Source of the DNA: Pseudozyma flocculosa PF-1
Lineage: Eukaryota; Basidiomycota; Ustilaginomycetes; Ustilaginales; Ustilaginaceae
Direction of reading: 5' to 3'
NCBI RefSeq assembly: GCF_000417875.1
Contig: NW_006920885.1
Location: forward strand, 589,612-628,641
DNA length: 39,030 nucleotides
Positions 31,571-39,030 of the stretch are shown here, one piece after another. Every line of letters begins with the position of its first letter. Position 1 is the first letter of the stretch. The translations under genes and the position numbers were made by a program. The notes beneath the pieces are model-generated. The model saw only the letters and a program-made list of their open reading frames with translations. It was not told where the DNA came from and did no database searches.

Positions 31571-33946
31571 ATGGCCACACCCTTTCACACCTCGAGGCCG
31601 CCACTCCGGTCCAAGTTCAGCCAGTGCTACGCCGCCCTCCTATCAGGGCAGCAGCCTTGGACACAGGCAGATGCATCCACATCGAGCACAGATGCTGCCG
31701 CTGCCGCTTCCGCAGACGGTCACGCCGCGCCGCGCCCCGACCTGTCGCGGACAAAGTCGAAGGGCAAGACCAACTCTGGTCCGCAAATCCGCTACTTTGC
31801 CGACCTCCTCTGCCTTCCCGTCGAGACGCGTCTCGTCGTCGAGCTGCTCGGCGCCGTCTCGGCCGACGCTCTGCTCGACGACGATCCGGCTAGCAGGGGC
31901 GCCCTCATTCGCGACAATGTCGGGAGCCTCTGGCGCGAGGCCATCCGAGTCTGGCGGCAACGCGATGAAGACGATGTACGCAGGAGGAATGCAGTCGACA
32001 CCCTGGTCGCCCTCTCCTATCCCATCCTCGCAAAGAGGTTCTCAAACTATGCGTTCGACATCATCGCCATATTCGCCGGCGGAATGGACGAGGCCGACGA
32101 CGTCTTCATCTCGCTCGTCGACGCCATCGATGACGCGCTACGCTCGCACCGGCCTCGGAGGACGGTACTCGCTTCCGGCGTCCGCGACGAAAGCGCCGAC
32201 GACCACGATGCCCATGGTGCAGCCGCCGCGAGTGAGGCCGCCTACCTCGATCGCGACCTTCAGCACCGGGCCCTCCAGCTCGGCCTGCTTTGGCTCTCGT
32301 GCGTATCGCAAACGTCACTCGGTGCCTACTTTCTCCGCCGCGACCTCTTTGTCACCGTCACCGCATTTGTCCGTGCGCCCTCGACGTCGATCTTTGCCTT
32401 TGAGTCATCCCTCTTCCTGGGCTTGCTGGCCACCGTCGGACAAGGATCTTCCAGCAGTCTGATGCTCAGCTCGAGCACCTCGAACCCGTACGCGCGGAGG
32501 ATGCGTGACTGGGTCGATTACGAATGCATGGCCAAGATCCTCTTTGCAGCTGCAGCTGCCCTCGAACAGGCGACACAGCAGTACGTCGAGCTGGCCGACG
32601 ACACTGTGCCGACCTTGGCAGGCTCCCTCGCCGGCATGGCAAGCTTACGATGGATCGGAGGGCTCGGAGAGATCGTGGGCATGACGACCTCGGCCAGCTC
32701 CACTTCGATCGCATCGGACATCAACGGAAGGCGGAGGCCTAGCGCCACGGGTGGGCCAGACTTTGCCCACCTGCCCAGTCCGAGCACCGTTATCCTGCTG
32801 CCGGTCTTCTTGCTGGCTCGGTCCAACCAAGCCTTCGCCTCGAAGGTTGTGTTCGCCACGGGCTGTCCCACCAACGCGGATGATGTGGCGCAAACACAGG
32901 ACGACGACGGGGCGACTGGTTGTTCATATGTCCAACTTCTCTCGCTGAGCTCTTACCTGTGCACGCATGCCGCCGGCACCCCTCGCTCCCGCTCGTACGC
33001 ACGGGTCGCCTTGCTGCTGCTGCTCGTCCTTCTTCATGATCCGAGCGGCATCCGCGCCGTGCTCGATGATTCTGACCGATCGACTAGGCTAGTGCGCCAG
33101 GTCCGTATTTGCCGCCAGCGCGAGCCGGGTCTCTCGTATCCGCGGCAGAAGCCTCGGAGGCTCGTCACGTGCAACATCGTCGTTGCCACCTGCCACCTTC
33201 GTCACAACCTCAGCAAGCGGCTCGACATCCACAGCCACCTCTTGGGTCTCCGAATCATCCAGCGCAGCATCACGCTCTGCGCGGCGGAGCGCATCTCGCT
33301 CGAGTTTGACTGGGCGGACACGTGGAATGCGATCTTCTCGCTCGCCGCTTTCGTGGCGGGCCGGCACGCCGAGATTCGCGCCGGAGCCGAACTGCCGCAG
33401 CTTGTCCGTTCCATCGTCGCCACGCTCAATACGGCGCTGCTGCGGTCCGACCATTTCCTCGCATCAACCAAGGAGACGCAGGCGTTTCTCTACGAGCTGG
33501 TGCGATCCTCGCACGTCATCCGCACCCTTGCATGCATCCTCGACCCCGCCGTGGTCCCTGCGTCACCTCGCGAGGGCTCTGCGACGCTTCTGGAGGCGAC
33601 ACCGACACCACCGAAGCTCTACGCGCTGCTCCCCGGCTATCGCAACCTGGAACACGTGATACTCGCGGTCGAGGCGCGAATTTCGGATTGGGTGGCGGCA
33701 AAGCCGTCCTCGAGACGCAACAAGACGCCGGACATCGTCACCGTCTCCAAGATTGTCTCGAACCTCAACCTCGAAGACCTCTTGGCCGGCGGCGACGACG
33801 AAGCGAGTGAGGGAGCGACGGCCAACGTCGTCCGGGCGCGAGACAATGCGGATCTCGAATGGCTCGACAAGATGCAGGAGAGCAGCCTGGCCGAATTTGT
33901 CAGGTGGAGCTGTGCTGATGTGATGCGCATCTTGCCAATCTACTGA
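31571..33946 (+). CDS. ARMH3/DUF1741 (C10orf76-type) armadillo-like helical protein
   Basis: Intronless, 791 aa. Human ARMH3 works with PI4KB and GBF1 at the Golgi to support PI4P production; the fungal role is unproven. The N-terminus MATPFHTSRPPLRSKFSQCY is followed by a helical region (LLCLPVETRLVVELL, LFRRDLF-like FLRRDLFVTVTAFV). The diagnostic C-terminal block reads RQVRICRQREPGL, RHNLSKRLDIHSHLLGLRII and FDWADTWNAIFSLAAFV, then LARSNQAFASKVV-type helices and FVRWSCADVMRILP at the end. Length and motif order fit the family (human about 690 aa). The frame stays open 271 codons upstream with only one other ATG (30761), but that part is Pro/Arg-rich and looks noncoding, so ATG 31571 (GGCGCCATGG context) was chosen. 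Confidence 0.78.
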   Translation: MATPFHTSRPPLRSKFSQCYAALLSGQQPWTQADASTSSTDAAAAASADGHAAPRPDLSRTKSKGKTNSGPQIRYFADLLCLPVETRLVVELLGAVSADALLDDDPASRGALIRDNVGSLWREAIRVWRQRDEDDVRRRNAVDTLVALSYPILAKRFSNYAFDIIAIFAGGMDEADDVFISLVDAIDDALRSHRPRRTVLASGVRDESADDHDAHGAAAASEAAYLDRDLQHRALQLGLLWLSCVSQTSLGAYFLRRDLFVTVTAFVRAPSTSIFAFESSLFLGLLATVGQGSSSSLMLSSSTSNPYARRMRDWVDYECMAKILFAAAAALEQATQQYVELADDTVPTLAGSLAGMASLRWIGGLGEIVGMTTSASSTSIASDINGRRRPSATGGPDFAHLPSPSTVILLPVFLLARSNQAFASKVVFATGCPTNADDVAQTQDDDGATGCSYVQLLSLSSYLCTHAAGTPRSRSYARVALLLLLVLLHDPSGIRAVLDDSDRSTRLVRQVRICRQREPGLSYPRQKPRRLVTCNIVVATCHLRHNLSKRLDIHSHLLGLRIIQRSITLCAAERISLEFDWADTWNAIFSLAAFVAGRHAEIRAGAELPQLVRSIVATLNTALLRSDHFLASTKETQAFLYELVRSSHVIRTLACILDPAVVPASPREGSATLLEATPTPPKLYALLPGYRNLEHVILAVEARISDWVAAKPSSRRNKTPDIVTVSKIVSNLNLEDLLAGGDDEASEGATANVVRARDNADLEWLDKMQESSLAEFVRWSCADVMRILPIY

Positions 33947-34127
33947 CTGCTCGCACGCTGCGCACATGCCACCAGGTTGGTACTACCCTAAAGCTCTGCT
34001 CGATTTCAGGTTGGGGCTGGAGCCGCATGCGCGAGTGTGCAGGAGGGCCAGTTCGTGGCTCGTGATGCATCGCCAGAGTGACGATGTCGTGCAGCGAGGC
34101 CGAGGTGCCAGTTGCGCTCGATGCTCG

Positions 34128-35669
34128 CTACTGGAACTTTTGGATGACAACAGAGTTGACGAGGCCGGCGTCCTTGATCGTCTGCGTCTCGTCCGTTAGC
34201 GGCTTGGGGGGGAACGATGCCTGGAGCACGTAGTTGCGGCTGGACATGCCTGGATGCGAGCTGTCAAGGTGCACGCCAAGAGCGCTTGTCGTCAGCAATT
34301 CCAGTCTGACAAGAGTCTACCCATGAAGTCCAGACTGGCACTCACGCGTTCAGGAAAGCTCGGACATCGGCCACCGTGTGATCGTGATTGAACCTTCCCA
34401 CCATCCTCTGGCCATCGCCAAGACGGATTTGGATGTTGGTTGTCGGTTGATTTGGGTCGACCTCAAACGCCGAGGCCGTCGCCGGCGTAGACGTCGGCGG
34501 GGTCGGGGCCGCGACGGTCGATCGCGACGAGCCCGCGATGGTAGCGGGGGCGGGACTGCCAAGACGGTTGCCGGAGCCGCCAAATGGCTTCATCGGCGGA
34601 GGGATGTACTGCTCGTTGATCCGCCTAGCCACGCGAAGCTCGACGCGCTGGCCGAAACGAACGTTTAGGAGCGAGAGCGGGGCACGGCCGGCATTGATGG
34701 CGTCGAGAGTCGCGGCATGGGCGGGATCGTCGTACCGCATCAGCGGGCCGTCCTCGATGGAAAAGCCATCCTGCCAGAAGGTCAGGTGTCGGATCGCCAC
34801 TTCGCCGTCGCCTTCCTCGTCTGCATCGTCGCTTCCCGCCGCGCTGTCGCGGTCCGTCGCACCAAAACCACCAGGCATCGAGGAAGAGGGCACCGACGAA
34901 GCCTCAGTCTCGGCCGCTCCGCTATCGTTGATGGTCCTGCCTCGCCCTGTGAAGGCTTGCGACGAAGCAGTCGAGGACGATGGACCAGCGACTCCCTCGC
35001 CGTCCTCCCTACGTTGCTCTGCAGCCTTTTTGAGGATCTGATTGACCAGATCGTTGCCGCCCATCTCCCTCCTCCTCCTCGCCTCGGGGTTCTCGACACT
35101 GAGGGCGCTCTTCTCTCCGCCAGTGAAGTAGTTCATCTCGTCGTCGGTGTCGTCGTCATCATCCTCGCCATCTTGGTTGCCTCCGCGACGAGAGGAGCCG
35201 GATTGCGACGAGACGAGGTCGCGGAAAGTCGAGATCCCGCCCGATCGGCCGCTTGGGCGGCTGCTGGGCGTGTTGGCTCCACTGCCGCGCTGCGATGAAG
35301 AGGTTGAGCCGAAGCCGCCATCTGCAGAGGAGGCGGGCTGGCCAGAGAGAGTCCTGGGTCCGGTGTAGCTGTCGGGCACAGCTGTTGGCGCAGCAGATGC
35401 GGGTGCAGCGGGCGCCATGCTGGCATTGTTGTCGCCATCCTCGACTTCGGCAGGCTGGGAGGCCTCAGACTCGTAATAGCTCGACACAGCTGTCTGCAAG
35501 TCCCCATCAGCGGATTCGAGGAAGAAGCTTTGGGGGGGAAGCGCACGGAAGCATGTGTCAGATGAGAGGTACTTGCGGCGTTCGCACGAGGTACTGCGAC
35601 GGGTACCCACGTAGCTTTTTCGGGCGTGGAGCCGGTGATGGCGACAAACTGCTGAATAGCGTTGTCCAT
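34128..35669 (-). CDS. SHP1: Shp1/p47-type Cdc48 cofactor (UBA-SEP-UBX)
   Basis: Adaptor that brings the Cdc48/p97 ATPase to ubiquitinated substrates, membrane fusion and protein phosphatase 1 assembly. Exons 35611-35669, 34346-35527 and 34128-34260 (introns 83 and 85 bp) give 457 aa. The UBA domain at 1-40 spans the first splice: [15 protein letters not shown] joined to [14 protein letters not shown]. The middle is acidic and Ser-rich with [11 protein letters not shown], a motif typical of p47. The SEP domain is at about 265-331 ([40 protein letters not shown]). The UBX domain is at about 380-457 ([40 protein letters not shown]), ending SVVIQKFQ. The first intron has an AAG acceptor fixed by frame. 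Convergent with the ARMH3-like gene (181 bp between stops). Confidence 0.94.
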
Positions 35670-36263
35670 GGCAGGCTAGCCTGGTCTTTGTCGATGTAGC
35701 AGAAAGGAGGGTAGCTGAAGGTATGGAAAGCCTAGCACGCGGTGGGAAGCGGGAGGTAGCGGGGCGGGTACTTGGGGGTGGTTGCGAGAGTGGTGGTGGT
35801 GGAGGAGGACGAAGTGGGGTTGCAGGTCGGTTACGTGGAGGGTGTCCGTGCGCGCGTGCCCGCCTGGCCGGCCAGGTGATCGAGCCCCTGCTGGCTAGGC
35901 GCCAGGAACTCAATCGCGCGAGAAAACAATGGTCGGCCCGTCTACGAACCTCTGCGGATGCGAGCGTCGGGCGGACGGCCAGGCCAGGCAGGCGGGCAGG
36001 CCGGGGCGAGCGAGGAAGGTGCCGTGTCGAACTCGCCCTCACCATTGCCCCGCAGCGCGATCATCGGAACACTGCTATTCCCACCCATCACCATCCCGCC
36101 CTGATCACCGCACCACCCCTCCGGACGCTCCCCGTCAGCAGCTTCATCCACCGCACAGCGATCGCACCGCCTAACATCGCTGCAGACGAAGGCGCTTGGC
36201 ACTTTTCACTTCGATTCCCTTCCGTTCCAGCCTGACGGGTCGCACGCTCAACGCATACTCACA
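35670..36263. promoter_or_regulatory. Bidirectional promoter region between SHP1 and the complex I subunit gene
   Basis: 594 bp between divergent ATGs. The right half is rich in CACC/CATC words on the + strand. No specific site recognised. Confidence 0.5.
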
Positions 36264-37096
36264 ATGGCCGGTGCTCAGCAACCAGACACCGACACCTTCC
36301 TCGAGAGGGCCCCCGTCGCCGATGGCATGACGGCTGCCGGTGCAAGTGCTGGCGTCGGCCTCCTCGTTTCCGCCGTACAGAACTCGATGCAAACCCACAA
36401 CAAGGGAGCCCTCGGCGTCTTCACAAGGACCGGAAGCACCATTGCCCTGTTCAGTGAGTCGATCCTCAAATCGACAGGGCCGGAACTCATGCCTCGGGAT
36501 AAGCGCTTAGGCCACCTCGGGGACGGACAGCTCTGACAAGTCCCCGAGTGCCCTTGTGCCTTCTTGGTTCTACTTCCCTCGTCCCGCAGCCGCCATGGGC
36601 GGCATCTTCTCATACACCGATGCCACTGTGGCCAACTTTCGACAAAAGACGGACGCAATCAACGGAGCGGCAGGCGGATGCGCGGCTGGTCTTGTCCTGG
36701 GTGCCGGCGGTGAGTCTTGTTGCCCCCGCACTGTCTCTCTACTGGACGAACTGAGCGGTCCGATCCGTGGTCCGGCCAGTCATGCTTACCCCCTGATCAC
36801 GGGATCATCGTCATCCCCGTTACTCGCCCCATCCTCTAGCGCGATCACTCCCAATGATGGTTGGATCGTGCGCCGCACTTGCTGCACTGGTCGGAACGTT
36901 TGACGCGGCGGGAAAGTCGATCCAGGGCTCCTATGCCAGGCCCACGCCCCGTGAATTTGCCAGCGCTGCCCAACACGGCGTCGCTGCCGAGGGTCACTCG
37001 GCTCCCGGCGAGCGAGGCTGGAGGGAAGAGCGCGAAGCCAGGAGACAGAGCTTCTTCAAGCAGAAGAAGACGGCAGATGTCGAGGAGAGCGAGTAG
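36264..37096 (+). CDS. Complex I B14.7/NDUFA11-type subunit (Tim17/22/23 family)
   Basis: Accessory membrane-arm subunit of mitochondrial NADH:ubiquinone oxidoreductase. Exons 36264-36453, 36590-36709 and 36840-37096 (introns 136 and 130 bp) give 188 aa. Hydrophobic, Gly/Ala-rich segments (TAAGASAGVGLLVSAVQNSM; INGAAGGCAAGLVLGAGARS; MMVGSCAALAALVGTFDAAG) match the four-helix Tim17-type fold. FSYTDATVANFRQKTDAING precedes the GG-x-A-G-L motif, as in NDUFA11-like proteins rather than in Tim17 or Tim23 translocases. The C-terminus is charged (REEREARRQSFFKQKK). The second junction is set by phase: GAG joined to ARSLPMMVG. A Tim-family translocase is the main alternative. Confidence 0.8.
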
Positions 37097-37289
37097 AAAT
37101 CATCCAGGCCGTCCCCTGATTGGCACTCGTGGTGCCAGAAAAAGGCTTGTTCGGGGCAGCCTCGGCGGATCCACCAGTGTACGCACGCCAAAGCCAAGTC
37201 AGATCAAACAGGCATAACGCTTGTTACAAGACTGAGACTTATCGCGAGCAGCGAATTGGATAGCCTGTGCAAACTCGCAACCACGGCTG

Positions 37290-37306
37290 TCATAGCTAGC
37301 AGCAGG
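37290..37306 (+). repeat. TCATAGCTAGCAGCAGG repeat, reference copy
   Basis: Reference copy of a family of seven. Others: 37538-37554 and 37666-37682 (one change each), 38045-38061, 38109-38125 (one change), 38647-38663 (diverged 3' part) and an inverted 14-bp copy at 37921-37934. Confidence 0.85.
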
Positions 37307-37451
37307 CATAGCCAGCAGGGCGGCCAACCTATGATCTGCCAGATCGTAGGCAGGCGTAGCCAGTCTACGAATTTCAGATCGGAGGGGATCCTTCTACACA
37401 AACGATTTCTGGATCCAGATAAGTCGTGCGGATTTTTCGGTCGTATCCTGC

Positions 37452-37471
37452 CTACGATTTTCAGATCGTAG
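37452..37471. repeat. Short perfect inverted repeat CTACGAT / ATCGTAG
   Basis: Seven-base arms around the 6-nt loop TTTCAG. Confidence 0.8.
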
Positions 37472-37580
37472 CTAGAGACTGGTCTATCTACAATTTTTGT
37501 TGATTGTAGCCAGGCAACGATCAAAATGCAGCTACAATCATAACTAGCAGCAGGGTTGGGCCCAATTTAGGTCACAGGCA

Positions 37581-37645
37581 GGCTACAATCTGAAATCAGG
37601 CATTGATTCCTGTCTATGTATGACAAGCTACAATCTGAAATCCAG
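37581..37645 (+). repeat. Two copies of CTACAATCTGAAATC
   Basis: The 15-mer occurs within 37581-37600 and again within 37625-37645, with related forms at 37777-37794, 37807-37822 and, inverted, near 37371, 37458 and 37839. Confidence 0.8.
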
Positions 37646-37808
37646 ATTTTGGGGCCTACCTACAATCATAGCTATCAGCAGGATCTGGTTGAAAAAAAAT
37701 CGCACATGTATAACGATTTGAAAATCCAGCTGCAGCCAGCTTGTGCAATTTCTCAGATCGCAGCAGGCATGTGATCAGCTGCAATCTGAGATCCTAAATT
37801 TTCCTGCC

Positions 37809-37852
37809 TGCGATCTGAAATCTACTCATAGTGGCCAGGATTTCAGATCGCA
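37809..37852. repeat. Perfect 14-bp inverted repeat
   Basis: TGCGATCTGAAATC at 37809-37822 and its exact reverse complement at 37839-37852, with a 16-nt spacer. Confidence 0.9.
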
Positions 37853-38210
37853 CTTGTATAACGACTCTCAAATCCTAAATTGCACAGCCTGTGCGATAGG
37901 AAAAATCGGGATTTACTTTTGCTGCTAGCTATGATTGGTTTGGGATGAAGTGGCTTGATTTCGGTCATGAGTTGGTGGCGTTGATGTTGGTTGGGTGGCA
38001 TCAACATCAGTCAAATGGGGGTGGCGGGCCAGGGTTGATGGTAGTCATAGCTAGCAGTAAGAGCAATCCCCAATTTTTCCAATTACGCTGTGCAATCCAG
38101 ATTGAGAGTCATAGCTAGCGGCAGGAATTGAGCTATGGCCTCAGGAGTTGGAGTTCTCCTTTGTACCTTCAGGGCCGTACTCAGCCGGTCTACATCTTTG
38201 GCCTTCGGGC

Positions 38211-38225
38211 CGTAGGACTCCTACG
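38211..38225. repeat. Near-perfect palindrome CGTAGGA-C-TCCTACG
   Basis: Seven-base arms around one central base; same CGTAGG/CCTACG core as the copies at 38741-38756 and 38851-38870. Confidence 0.8.
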
Positions 38226-38740
38226 CACCCAGGGCCATATGACAGCATTGATACCAGGTTTGCAGGCAAAGCATGCCCCCTCAGCTGTATCTTCTGCACG
38301 ATCATTCAATTGCAATACTAACACAGTACAAACAAGGGCAGCGGCAATGGTGGTAGAGCAAGGTGGCAGCAGGGCAGCAGCAGGCAACAGCAGAGCATTT
38401 TTGGCAGCAAAGTAAGGCAGTGAGCAAGGAGCAGGCAAAGGAAGAGGGGAGCAAAGGAGTCAGCAATGGCACGCAGCAGAGTGGCAGAAGGATAAGAGCG
38501 GCAACAGTCAACTCACCAGAGCAGCAGCAGACCAGCAGGCAATGGCAAGGTGAGCTGTGCATGCAGACAGAGCAGAGTAGAGCGGAAGCAAGGCTGTCAA
38601 GCATCAGAGATGCAGGAGAGGCATCCTCTCCGACGTTTCCAATGATTCATAGCTAGCATCAAAGGGCAGGTGGTTTTTTGCTGTAGGCTGACCTACGGCC
38701 TGAAATCGGGAGATCGGGGGTCATCTACGCTAAAAAATGG

Positions 38741-38870
38741 GCGTAGGCCACCTACGGTCAGGAATCGGCAATCTCATACGGCATTTTTGGCCATAGGGCC
38801 CCCTACGACTACCCACGGCCATTTTCTGAGGGGCAGCCACGGCGTTTTTAGCCGTAGGGCCTCCTACGGC
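38741..38870. repeat. Cluster of CGTAGG...CCTACG palindromes
   Basis: CGTAGG-CCA-CCTACGG near 38741-38756 and GCCGTAGG-GCCT-CCTACGGC at 38851-38870 (perfect 8-bp arms), with a diverged copy (CCATAGGGCCCCCTACG) between them. Confidence 0.8.
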
Positions 38871-39030
38871 CCTGGGCCAACCCTACCCTGCGCAGAAAAT
38901 GGCCCTTTCTGCTTATGTCAGCTCAGGAGGCCCTGCACACGCGCGCTGGCCCCTTGGCCACCCGGCCCTTTGCAAAATCCATCCGCTGCCTACCTGTCTC
39001 TCCTGCCCTCCTACCACCACCACCCAACGC

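Larger units (their letters stand above)
37097..39030. repeat. Gene-free, AT-richer region of interspersed short repeats
   Basis: No coding frame of note. Base composition shifts away from the GC-rich rest of the window, most clearly at 37.4-37.95 kb. Short words recur in both orientations: a TCATAGCTAGCAGCAGG family, a CTACAATCTGAAATC family and CGTAGG/CCTACG palindromes. An AGC/CAG-rich low-complexity block lies at about 38.33-38.6 kb. No terminal repeats, transposase or telomere repeat can be seen. Confidence 0.7.

Noticed and set aside
38347..38656. Gln/Ala-rich open frames in the AGC-rich block
   Set aside because: Low-complexity triplet composition explains them; no start context or conserved sequence.
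37290..38663. CRISPR-like array
   Set aside because: Repeats are irregularly spaced, partly inverted and diverged, and the genome is eukaryotic.

Overview
The window reads as nuclear chromosomal DNA of a GC-rich basidiomycete fungus. Genes lie on both strands and are split by short GT-AG introns (65-136 bp in the 19 I could place). The products are eukaryotic housekeeping proteins in fungal form: Tof1/Swi1, Rfc5, Dbp6, Byr4/Bfa1, Shp1/p47 and a complex I B14.7 subunit. Base composition, compact introns and acidic/Ser-rich low-complexity tracts suggest a smut-like lineage (Ustilaginomycotina). That is inference; nothing here fixes the species.

Left part (1-14.9 kb): a minus-strand METTL3/IME4-type mRNA m6A methyltransferase runs off the left edge. 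It is followed by a large intronless secreted GH106-like glycoside hydrolase (+), a 638-aa membrane-anchored protein that may be a fungal Pex26-like peroxin (+), a 3.3-kb gene-free stretch with a (CT)18 tract, and a 456-aa single-pass membrane protein of unknown function (+). A 1.8-kb convergent 3' region follows and holds an imperfect inverted repeat.

Centre (14.9-26.2 kb): a replication and ribosome block. TOF1 (-) and RFC5 (+) are head-to-head over a 747-bp shared promoter; both products act at the replication fork. RFC5 converges on an unrecognised four-exon gene (-) whose reconstructed C-terminus looks like a Myb/SANT-type helical domain. DBP6 (-), a DEAD-box helicase for 60S ribosome assembly, follows.

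Right part (26.8-37.1 kb): a Byr4/Bfa1-like septation-network GAP subunit (-) is divergent from an ARMH3/DUF1741 protein (+). That gene converges on an SHP1/p47 Cdc48 cofactor (-), which in turn is divergent from a complex I B14.7/NDUFA11-type subunit (+).

Tail (37.1-39.03 kb): no gene is visible. The DNA turns AT-richer and carries several interspersed short repeat families: a 17-mer TCATAGCTAGCAGCAGG in seven copies, CTACAATCTGAAATC-type words, and palindromes built from CGTAGG/CCTACG. This is the least explained part of the window.

Splice junctions were worked out by hand from reading frame, GT-AG sites and family conservation. No alignment or transcript data were available.
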